A DNA stretch of 64,000 bases, from contig OZ037770.1 in the NCBI GenBank assembly GCA_964035545.1, positions 1,594,501 through 1,658,500 on the forward strand. The letters run 5' to 3'. Each line of letters starts with the position of its first letter. The first letter of the stretch is position 1. Positions 24,777 to 35,775 of this stretch are shown one piece after another. Both the position numbers and the translations under genes were made by a program. The notes under the pieces are model-generated. The model had not been told where the DNA came from, ran no database searches, and saw only the letters and a program-made list of their open reading frames with translations. Origin of the DNA: Bugula neritina (taxonomy: Eukaryota > Bryozoa > Gymnolaemata > Cheilostomatida > Bugulidae).

Positions 24777-26143
24777 CATGGCCTCTGCAGATCACCAGTA
24801 TAGTGTTACCATATATAGAGCAATGACTTATCAAATTGAGTAAAGTACATTTTACAATCATTTTAAAAAGAATCATGTAGAATCACTTTAATTATATAGT
24901 GCGAAAGCACCTGATGCATGAATAATTCAAAATTTTTAAGTTAATTTAAACTTACATTTGACAATAAAATTAAAAAAAAATTATCTACCAATAAACATGA
25001 GTTGCAGAGTTTTAATTAAAATGATGTGTTGCTAATAATTATTTCATCAATAATTTATTTTAAAATTATTTTAAAGCATTGATCTATTTTAAATTGTTAA
25101 ATAGAGAGGCTTTTAGAATTTTGAGTTTGTAGTAATTATTTGGTGCTTTTTTATAATCTGGACATCTTGGAAAATTTAAAGGATAAACTTTGTGCTCGTC
25201 ATCCATGTATATAGTCAAAAATGTATATCATGAATTTGTCGTAACATCCTGCGTAGCATATTTGGTTTTACTCAATGATCAATGTCTCTTACAAAAACTC
25301 TGCAAGTCTAGTAATCATGCAGCAGACATTTCTTCAAGTCCTCAGTTAGAAGAAAATAACTTGCTTATACATTTGTGTATATTGTTATATTTTTTAAAAA
25401 TACGTAAAGTACAAACCCATGAAGTAATGATGAATAAAAGACGGAAAAATTTCTTACTGCACAGTATAGAAACAATCATTTCAAGCATGCAGTGCTGATT
25501 AGTAAGTTTGTTAGTTATATATATAGTTAGTATATAAGTTATATATATATAGTTAGTTAGTCAGTTAGTCAGTTAGTTAGTCATAGTTAGTTAGTTAGTT
25601 ATAAGTTCGTTACAGTTAGTTAGTTAGTTATAGTTAGTTCATTAGTTAGTTAGTTATAGTTATAGTTAGAAAGCTACCATATATATCCAATTAATTACTA
25701 CGATTTATGTCATAAGTACTTATTACAACTTCTAATGCCAACCATGTAGTTATATTGGCTTACAATACAATATTATAAAGAATCCAAAACATTGAATGAA
25801 TTTCTTTATTTAATTTATACATTATTTCTATAACGCTGGCACTGCTTATGCAGTGCAGATGAACTGGATATATGAAAGCATATATAATAACAATTGGTTT
25901 TATCAGTTAGCAAACAATGATGAAAGATATACAAATATAATATAATTATTATATTCAGTGCATGTGCAGATAAAAATATTTTTAAAACAATGCAGGTTTA
26001 ATTACATATAAAATTAGTCGTTATATTTAGCTACCAGATAAGCAATTAAAAAAATACAGTTGAATGTATGACTTATAAATATTCACTTACACTCAAGCTG
26101 ATAAACTCAGAGCATTAAACATATTATCTTGTATCGGAATAAA
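24777..26143. other. Intergenic between peptide genes
   Basis: AT-rich. A 102-codon plus-strand frame at 25190-25498 has no recognisable features. No gene is called apart from the microsatellite listed separately. Confidence 0.4.
25500..25672. repeat. (GTTA)n tetranucleotide repeat
   Basis: GTTAGTTAGTTA runs with CAGT, TATA and ATAGT interruptions over about 170 bp. Confidence 0.9.
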
Positions 26144-27233
26144 ATGAAGTTGTACAGGAGTGAGATATTCCTGTTGGTTGCCTTTCTGTTGGCTTTCAGC
26201 AAAATTGAAAGCAGAGAACAGGTTGTGACAGGTATATGGTAGTTTTTTGGTCTTGGTTGATTTATAGATGCTACATATATACTCAAAGTATAATTGTAAG
26301 CACATTTTCATCTATCTTTTTAAGTTAAACAAAATATAGAAAAGTTTAGCAAAAAGATTAAAAAAAATTGTGTTTAATAGAATAGCATAAGCTAGTTTTG
26401 ATCTATTAATTTTGATTTTCATTTGCCTAATTTAATTTTGAAAAAATTAACCTGAATTAAGCAATAGCAGTTATTTTTGACAATATTTGTTATTTGCATT
26501 TGCATTGAGTTTGTTTTTCAATACATAGTCTGCGTGTTTGAGTTGCTAATGAAGTCTGACTCATTCACAGTGTTGTCACCTTTACTGTGTTTTATCACAA
26601 GCTTTTCAATAGGTGGTATACGCCATTATATTTTCCAGATCTCACTCAACATGAAGAAGCTAGGAACGTTCAACGTATAAGATCAGTTTATGACCAACTA
26701 AAACATAACATGTAAGTCAGTTGTTTTCAACATTTTTGTATTAAAAAATTGTTCTAAATTAAAAAATTTGCCTCACCTGAAAATTATGTTTCAATCCAAT
26801 AATGCATGCCGAGTTGAATGCTCTAGTTTTCAAAGAACACAAAAAAACTACGTATAGATCACATAATATCTATAATATGCCTCAACTGTTAGGTTATCTT
26901 CAAATAATTTCAGTAAGGTCGTGGATTTGATATTTGCTCACCAGAAATTATTGTTGTCCTCCATGCAGGAAACTTAGCTGAATTTTATTAAAAAACTGCA
27001 TGCAAATTGATTCTCACAGCGATATATATTTTCTAATTTGAGGACCATAAAAACAACTCAAAGTCATACAATTTTCTAGCAGACTCTTCCTGAATGACAT
27101 ATTTATCTTTCATGTTTATTTATGCAGACGTTTTAGTAAAAGGCAACTGAGAAGACAACTACAAAAATGCAAGAAATGGTACATTAAGTTACATATAATT
27201 AGTTTCAGGTTTAGCAGAAAATCCAATGCTTAA
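26144..27233 (+). CDS. Small secreted basic peptide, three exons, KP4
   Basis: Exons 26144-26231, 26639-26711 and 27128-27233 join in phases 1 and 2 (donors ACAG|GTATAT and ACAT|GTAAGT, acceptors TTCCAG and ATGCAG) to give 88 residues. Only phase 1 keeps exon 2 open, which supports the donor at 26232. Residues 1 to about 24 form a clear signal peptide with the core FLLVAFLLAF. The remainder is rich in Arg, Lys and Gln with one cysteine and an early SKR site, like a cationic propeptide. The stop lies 20 bp before the duplicated block starts at 27254, so the true 3' exon may have been displaced. An internal donor AATG|GTACAT is an alternative end for exon 3. No family is recognised. Confidence 0.45.
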
Positions 27234-30200
27234 TACCAACTGCCACGTCATTCCAGTATATATTTTCCTAGAATGTTGTTTAGAGACATAAAAAAAACTG
27301 CCTATGCACAACATACTTTGCATCTGTTTAGTATCTCGTAATTAGACATAAAAAAATCAAAGCCAATTATAAGGCAAAAGACCATAATACTGTACTATCA
27401 TTGGATAGTTCTTCATCAATAAACAGGTAGTCGCCAGTGGTGGATATGAACCCCTCCTAGATGTTTCTCGTACTTCTTCCTCAAAAAACATTTTCATTAA
27501 GCCAAAAAGAAATAACAATACACTTTTTTAGTTGACACTTTTTAATTTCTGACTGATATTTCACCTTATTTCCAATTATAATTAACTTTTAACCGGCACT
27601 TTTCTTTGTAGTAATTCCTACCCTTTAGACTGTGTACTTTGAAATGAGTCTGTTTTACTCGTTACATAAAGTATAGTTGCACTGGCTACAGGTTGACACA
27701 AAAGCAAGCCTATCTTGATAAAATCATGAGCAAATGTAGAAACTACCGAGGAGTTTGTTCCTCATAATTAGAAATTGACAAATTATTTTTAATCCGTTTA
27801 AAAGCATCTGGTTAGGGAAGCATATGCCGTGTTCATTTTGTTATTCTAGCATTAACAATAACAGAATGCAATAATTATAAGTTTATGAAAGTAATTTGTT
27901 TTCTTTCTAATTACAAATATAATATTTTAGTATATATTGTAAATTTATAAGGCTTGCATTAGGAATAACGCAGCTAAAACATCATTTTCCTTAAAGTCTT
28001 AAAAATATATAAGTATAACATAATACACTATGCCAATAAACTTATTAAAGTACCAAGCAAGCTTAGCTAGTTTAAAAAAAATTACGCTAGGTAAATTCCC
28101 ATTATTTATAGAATGCTTGCTGATATTAGCTTTTGATGTAATTAAAGTAAATTATTATTTATCTTTCTAGCTAAGGATTTCTTGCCGTAAGTTTTGCTTT
28201 TATGCAAATGTCGTAACAAACGAGTTAAATTTTTATAGCACATAAAAATGTAATCTATAAGTCGAAGATATTTAAACTTAGCCATTAACTCATTTTAATT
28301 AGCAATGTAGCCTAAATATAATACAATACAAAATATATACCAGTATATATAATATATTTTTACCATATGCTGTTAATTACAGTATTTGTAAAACAAATTT
28401 TATGCTCATTAATTAAATGCAACAAATATTTATAAAATACTAATAATGTTGAATAAATAAATTCAATAATTCCTTTTCTATTCAAATGGCTGCATAATTT
28501 CTTGCAAGGTTGTATAAAGGAGTTGTGGCCTACAACTTATTATGTGTTTAATTGCCACATATGTCTTAGGAAGAAGAAAACTCCCCAAAAATTCTTAGTT
28601 TGAAAATTCTAGTATAATTAAAATCACTTAGTATATGTCTTTGAAATGCATTTTGCCACTCTGCAAAATTGCAGGAACAAATATTGCATGAAGTATAATA
28701 AATGATTTATGAAGTAATTAACAAACCAATGTAAAAACTGTTGTTGTATATAGAACACAACAGATTGATTTTCTTCAATTTCCACATCAAATCTATATAT
28801 TCAATTATATCTAACCAATGCTAATAAACTAAACATGCATGCATACAAATATTTGCATCATATGCAAGTAATATTAGCTAATTAGCAACTATAGCATTTT
28901 TTTCATTATCTTTATTGCTTGCATATGTCTAAGTATTATTAAAATAAGGTTTTTATTTGCAACTTTGCACCACAAATTACATAAAATCTAAAAACTTGAG
29001 TTGTGACATAGGGCTACCTATACACAATTAGACCTTCATAAAACTCTCAATGATTTTATTCAACTCATGTATGCAAAAGTTTTGCTTTAAAACAATTCTT
29101 CTAAACCACTCTAGAGCAGGGAATTATTACAAAAACAGCTTCTCATATATAATTTTTCCCCAGATTAATTTCTTTTCCTGTATTTAAACTAACTTAGCAA
29201 GTGAAGATTGTGATATCACTCAGGTAATCACATACATATTATTCATAGCTGTAATACTTTAGCAATGAATAGATCATGTTTAATTTCCACTTTACCTAGC
29301 AGTTTTTCAGAATTATAGAGCTATGTATATCGTGAAATTGGAATAGCCTAATAGTTTTACATGTGTTTATAGCTAGACAAATTAACTTAAAAAACTTACA
29401 ATAATTAGATGATATTTGCATTCTTTTGAAGGTTATGGTGAAGCTACTGCAAAACTGGCCATTAGTTTAGCATAATATGCAATGCCACGCAAAAGCATGC
29501 CAAACAAGCAATGTTTATTTACCTTACCAGTGCAATTTTATCACCTTAAACACAAAAGCAAGTATAAAATACACATCCATATTAGATTAACTGTCAAGTT
29601 AAAAAAAGACAACATATATTCATGAGCTGGTTCTGTTTGCACAAGTACAATTTAGACCAGCTTATTATTTAGATTGCCACAAAAATATGACGTAAAATAT
29701 GTCTTTAATCATTATTTTGATATTCACTGGTTGAAGATATTTTTTATATCCTAATATGTAAATATTGTACATAAATCTTAAAAATTAACTAGGTGAATAA
29801 GGAAAACTGCTAATTTTATGAAACTGTTATGTTAATAGAGACAATGGCTATCAACAAATCCCACCAGACCACAAACTAATTGTAAATACTAAAGCAATTA
29901 TATAGTGCTATGTGTTGATCTAGCCTAGTCAATACACCACAAAGATGTATTATGACATACCACATTTTATGTACTGGGTTACCACTTATTCTAATGGGTA
30001 TTTGTTTAAACTGTTATATACAGCTTTTTGCACTACCAATATACAAGCCAGTTGTTATTCTGTCACTTTTTATCTACATCTCTTTTTAATGCCAGTTACT
30101 TGTTAGCTTCAGTACAAACAGCTAAACATTCTACTCTACAGCCAATCTTACTGTTAACTCTTGTTTAACAATATTACAAGAATCTAAAAATTTGAGTGTG

Positions 30201-30604
30201 TTTTAAGTATAATATTCTATCATTATAACTTTTAAATGAAACAATAATATGATAAATGCATTATAACTTTCTGAAAAGTTTTTTTGCAAAGTATATGTTT
30301 TTGGAAAATAGTTTTACAACATTTGCTAGGAGCATTATATTTATTCCTATCTAAAATAATTTTGTTTGAACTGCTATGTTTGTAATCATGTAATCAGAAG
30401 TAAAGCATCAGTAAAATGAGTATAAGTAGAAGCTTGACAGCTACATTAGGCATTGCTACATAGTACATAAATATATGGTCGTATTAAATACTTAGCTGCA
30501 TTCACAGATAAATGCATGGCTTGGAATTACAATACCATGAATACATTATTTATTTAGCTGGGTAACTATACAATTATGCCAAAGTGAAAAGCTTTTGGTT
30601 ATTA

Positions 30605-30862
30605 ATGCCTGAAATGTCTAACAATCTACTTGGGAGACCACCTTGTTGTTACAGAGTGAATGAGTTATTTGTTTGGCATTTGGATGATGGCACAAAGAAA
30701 GGCTATTTGGTTTGTTACTTGAGACTAGTAGCAAACTGCTACAGTCATAGCATCTTAGAAGATTTTGCATCACTTGCTAGAATTGTACATTATTTTAATG
30801 TAGCTATTGAAATTAATATTGCACTGAAAACACAGTATTGCAAAATCTTAAGCTGTACATAA
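30605..30862 (+). CDS. Unassigned 85-codon open frame in duplication copy 1
   Basis: It begins at an ATG and reads 85 residues with no signal peptide or known motif. The second copy (61419-61676) encodes the same protein; the two nucleotide differences seen (AGC/AGT, ATT/ATC) are both silent. With so few differences this could be chance. It could be an exon, a relic of a mobile element, or noncoding. Confidence 0.2.
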   Translation: MPEMSNNLLGRPPCCYRVNELFVWHLDDGTKKGYLVCYLRLVANCYSHSILEDFASLARIVHYFNVAIEINIALKTQYCKILSCT

Positions 30863-32076
30863 TTATATTATGCATCAAAAAGTACTTCTGCTATTCGACT
30901 ATCCCAGGTTTATTTTAAACTAGCACTGCCAAAGTGCCTTGACTCTATTACACTGTTTACTAGCTAATTTTGTTCTTCTCAATAGTGAAATAGATCTATT
31001 GCAAGAAATTAATGACTAGATATAACAATAATGATTTTTAGGCAAGACTTTTGCATCTATATTGCTCATCTGCTAGCTTGAAATACCCCTCTCCTTGGAC
31101 TAATCTCAGGCTTTTCATTGTTGTTTAAACAGTTTTTAAACTCCTATTTCAATAAACCATTACCAACACTGCCTGCATGTATTAATATTCATTAGTGCCA
31201 TCAATGCACTGTGGAGACAGCACCTGATGTTCTGTATATTACATTATAGTACAGAGATACTAAATCCAAAACATCTAAAATAATTGATGCTTCTACCAGA
31301 TTTTCAGCACACCTATAATATGTATTCCTGTAGTAAATATTAATAAGATGTTTTAACTGATAGTTTTTATGCCATTATAATAGTTTGATACTATAACTAC
31401 AACTTGAAACTCTTTAACCAGCACATTGGTTAGTAATATTGCTTCTTGATATTTAATTGCTGGTTCACAAACTATCAATAATAGGAAGGCATATCAAAAC
31501 TTGACTGCATTCATAATATGATTTTAATGCTAGGTAATGACTAAGCATGTCTGGCTGATATGAGGTGACTATTTTGTACACTGTTTAACAACATCAGCTT
31601 TTTGGGTTCATTTTAAGCATCTGCAAATCTGTATTATACATAATTACTGTTAGGGCCAATTAATTAAATTGTTAACCCTGAAATGCTTTTTACACTGTAA
31701 TACTAAGTAGTAAAAGATATGTATATATATATATAAACTGATTGTAATTTATACATAACATTGTACATTTAAAAAAAATCACAAAATACATAATTTATTA
31801 GCTAAATTTCAAGGCGTTTTGTAGGTAGTGGGTTAATGTCAATAAAATAGAATCCGGGAAGTTGAGTAGCTTTATTCAAGAGGAAGGCTCTCCAACAGTT
31901 CTACCAAAGCCTAAATAACATGTATAAAATAAAGGTTATATGCACAATTTTTTTTCCAAAACAGCCTGCAACTGTTTTGCTATTGCATATGCCCTATGCC
32001 ATTCATCAAGTAGAACGATTTTAACCAGGATATTTAAAAAAGTTGACACAAGGGCTTTATAAACTATGTAACAGTA

Positions 32077-33106
32077 AGCCTAGGGCCACACTGTGCGTAT
32101 TTTCGCATGCGAAAATTAAAATCACAAGTAGCAAAGGTGTCCACTGTAGCGTCAGTGATGCGTGATAAATAAAGCTTTCATTTTTAACCCTTACGCGATC
32201 AATGGACCATATATGTCCCTCAAAGCGACACTATCCACAGATCAATGGACCATATATGGTCTTTTAGGTAAATAAACAATAGCGCTTAGTTTAAACTTCC
32301 AGTTTTCAACCGAACAGCCTAAAAGTTTTTGTAATTGATGTTGATAATGCAGCTTCGTAGTTTTGGGATAATTATAGCCATTAAATTTGATTAAATTAAT
32401 AGCTACCAAGCCAGCTAGCTGCTTCTCAATTTAATCCTTAAAATTCAAAATTATCGGTAAATTTTAACGCTACTTTCAAATGCAAGAAACTGCTGTCAAA
32501 TTATAGAGAGCCAGTTTATTTTATTTAGATTACATTTAGAAGGGCATCTAAATAAACAGAAATGTTGAAGTCACTGTAATTTGAATCATATTATAAATTA
32601 ATTTTATCATTTTGAGTTTTCAATTTTAAAATGGCGGTTTTGAGAGGTCAAATTAAAATGACTGATTTTAGCTAGAATTAAGGTCTCCCGTCACTTTAAG
32701 AAGCTTTTTATAATAGAAAATACTCTTAAAATTAAAATACTCAGTTTTTTTAAGGCTGAAATCAAGTGTAACTTTTTAATAATGAAATTGAAAGTTATGC
32801 AAAATTTGTTAGCGAATTTCGCGATAAACTCAAACGAGGCATAAAATAACGTAACTTCAAAATTGATCGCGAAAGGGTTAAATCGCACTCGCTTTCAATT
32901 AAACGCAATTTACTGGAATGTAGCACTAAATAAAGAAATTGGACACGCTGAATAGCTACCAGCCAATTAGGTGACGACGACAGAGACGATTCGCACTTGC
33001 GTTCAGAATGCTGAGCGACAAGTGCGAATGTTTTCTCAACGCGCACAGTGAACACCTTTGCTACTTGTGATTTCAATTTAAAATACGCGCCGTGTGGCCC
33101 TAGGCT
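32077..33106. mobile_element. DNA transposon (non-autonomous), 1030 bp, with long terminal inverted repeats
   Basis: The ends are AGCCTAGGGCCACAC and its reverse complement, with inverted similarity reaching about 70 bp inward (both ends contain ATCACAAGTAGCAAAGGTGT when read inward). It is flanked by TA on each side. The second duplication copy is empty at 62895 (ACAGTAAAACTG), differing from the expected empty site by one A. Inside there is no transposase, so it is MITE-like. It contains a nested element at 32188-32877. Confidence 0.85.
32188..32877. mobile_element. Nested piggyBac-like element, 690 bp
   Basis: It is flanked by TTAA at 32184-32187 and 32878-32881. The termini are CCCTTACGCGATCAA and the inverse of CCCTTTCGCGATCAA. 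A TTAA target and ends starting CCC are hallmarks of piggyBac-type elements. The phrase GATCAATGGACCATATATG occurs twice in the left end (about 32199 and 32241). No intact transposase is present. Confidence 0.75.
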
Positions 33107-33437
33107 TAAACTGTGAGTAGAAATTAATTGACACTAATGAATAATGCTTTAGGTGCTGGCAACAACCATAAAAGAAAAGTTATATAACAAACAAATAGAA
33201 AAAGCACTAAACAAATCAACAGCATTATATACAATTGGGGCACATACATGAAAACAGCAGCTAGTGTCATTTTCTTAAGACAGCACTATTTTAGGTATAA
33301 ATTTAAGAAGTATTAGAAAATGCAGAAATTTACTGCAATTGATTCATTTTATTTAAGTTAGTACATACTGAAGATCTCAAGTTTTTGCTAATGAACATGA
33401 GTTTTGGCCCGAAACTAAAAAAATATCAATAAATACA

Positions 33438-33628
33438 CCTAAATAATCAAGGCTCTTTTTAATTTTCTTTGATTTCCTATGCTTTTTTCTAATTACAGCA
33501 ACTTCTGACTGGGGATTGCCACGGTTAGTTTGTAACAGTAGGCAATCCAAATGAAATGAATAAATAGGAAAAAACATGAGAAATCATGCAAAATTAAGAA
33601 GAACCTTGATTATTTAGGTGTATTTCTT
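33438..33628. repeat. Spaced inverted repeat
   Basis: AAATACACCTAAATAATCAAGG near 33433-33453 is answered by CCTTGATTATTTAGGTGTATTT near 33605-33626, with about 150 bp between. The same pair is kept in the second duplication copy (about 63218 and 63392). It may be the relic of a small fold-back element. Confidence 0.7.
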
Positions 33629-34216
33629 GATGTCTCACTAATTTTAAGCAAAAAGCATTGTTCATTAGCAGCTAAAATGTAAAAATGGCTAAAAACTGCA
33701 GATTTCCAGTGTGTACTAAATTAAATAAAAGGACTCAATCACCTTTGCAACATAATTCAATAATTGCATGGTCAAGCAGAATAAACTACAATTAACAGCA
33801 ACAACAGTGTAATAGTTGCGTAGAAAAGTTGTACTGCAAAAAACTAAAAGAATGCAAAATTTATAAATGTGTGCTACCAAGTAAATGCTGAACAGACATC
33901 ATGAAATAGTGTACGAAATACAAACTATTAAACTTACCTGTTGATCTAATGCAGCCAAAACCTCAAGCTTAGAGTAGTGGAATGGTGCTGTTCGATGTTG
34001 ATATGCTACAAGTAGCTAAGATGACTCAAATTCTTGCCTTTAGGAGTAAGAGGCCTCAGCTCAGTTTCAACAAAACTTCCAATAATCTCAACGGATGCGC
34101 TCAATTAGGAGCCACAACAAAGCACACCCATGTCATTTTAGTAAACTCTAAAAAATGAACGGAAATAAAACTGTTAGAGAGTAAACAGAGAAACATATAG
34201 TGATGGGGGAAAAACC

Positions 34217-35770
34217 TGTCAGCAAAGGTTATATACACTCATAGCCATAACACGAAGAAAAAGATAATGAATAACAACCTATTCAAGATGACACAAGAAA
34301 CCAAACAAATTTCTTTGACTAAAAAATTTAATTAATACTATATTACTTGGCAAAAAATATTTGTTTTGAACAACGTATTATTGGGAAGAATTGCCAGTGT
34401 CTTAAATTTTGAGATTAAAGTTTCTGCCTTATAGCGGAAATAGAGAGGCAATCAATAGTGTACAAAACATGTTTTCAGTCGTTGGCTGTTGACTAAATTG
34501 ACAAAGTTAAAGAAAGCTTCCATATCATTATTTATTTTGTTCTCAAGTGTGTGGTTACAGTTTCATGAGTCAGAAATATAATTATTTGAGATATGAAATC
34601 AAATGTAGTCAAAAGAGTGTCATACAATTTAAAATGTAGTAATAGAGCTTTGACAATAATTTCTTCTGCTAAGTAAAACAGGTACCATTATGTGCTACTT
34701 ATCTTTTAGAGATGAACATCAAGGATGTTGAAAACAAAATAGTTGTAAATTACAGCAAATACCTTTCTACTTACCTAACCAGAGAAAATAAGTTTTCAAC
34801 CTTGCATGCACTCAGCTGGTTTCAATGTTTGGATCAGTGACATCTTTATAACTGATAGCAGCATTATGTAATAGCTTTAGGAATTGTTACCTTAAATCTA
34901 AATTATATAGAACAAGAAGTGCAAAAATATGGCATTAGTACTCATTGCACAATACACACTTGCTAGAGTAGCTAATCTAGCATCACATTAATTTAAGAAA
35001 GACAAAATTTTATTACTGTTCACAAATGATGAATATTAAAAGTTGAATAATTAGACAAATTAACAATGACATTGATGTTACTTCAAACATTACTAATGGT
35101 AAACACCAAAATACTAATAGGAATAGTCATGTTAACATCAATTAGAAAAGTAAAGATAATTTGAAAATGAGACAGTTTATAGGTCTAACTCTTATAGTTG
35201 ACAAGCAATTACAGGGCAGTCATATTGATGTAGGCTACCCTCAAAATGTAGCACTTTAAAAATATTAAAAAGACAGCACATATAAGAACATAATCTTAAA
35301 AATAGGCATATGTGACACCTATATTTTGATTAACAAAGAAGTCTTCTTTACTTTATTAATCTAGCTCATATAATGGTATTCTGTCTTAGTATGTTATTTT
35401 AATACTTGAAATCTAATCAGCTACAGAAAAGTACTTCAATTCAAAGGCCTTCATAATTATTCTTTAGTTTGCTATTTAAATAGACAGTAAGGTTGATGAA
35501 TAAAATAAAAGTTAGTAAAGTAAAAACTAAATAAATTGAGAATAATATCTCCACTCTAAGGTTATAATCCTTATAAATTAACATTTTAATACTCCTGTTA
35601 TCCTTAGGTATAGTTGTTAGCAATTTAACTATGAGCTCGAAGCCAAATGTCAGTATCAGCATCCCCATTACATTGACTAAGACTGACTTTATAACCCTCA
35701 AGCTGTGGCACTCAATTTCTATAAGTAGTAACTAATAACAAATATAAAATTATTTATTTGCTACTGATAG
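34217..35770. other. Gene-poor stretch right of duplication copy 1
   Basis: AT-rich. A minus-strand hydrophobic frame at 35441-35701 (86 codons, apparently two or three membrane-like segments) has no recognised family and is probably chance. It may still belong to the duplicated block, whose other copy is cut off by the window end. Confidence 0.35.
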
Positions 35771-35775
35771 TGATA

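Larger units (their letters stand above)
27254..34216. repeat. Segmental duplication, copy 1
   Basis: It matches 53399-64000 in the same orientation, about 98-99% alike by eye apart from large insertions. The left edge is at CAGTATATATTTTCC in both. The copy runs at least to 34216, where the window's other copy is cut off. It is AT-rich with no clear multi-exon gene. A candidate minus-strand exon lies near 33940-34015 (acceptor CATCTTAG, donor CAACAG|GTAAGT), present in both copies, with no product assigned. Confidence 0.95.

Noticed and set aside
35441-35701. Small membrane protein on the minus strand
   Set aside because: Hydrophobic frames are expected by chance in such AT-rich DNA; no homologue was recognised.
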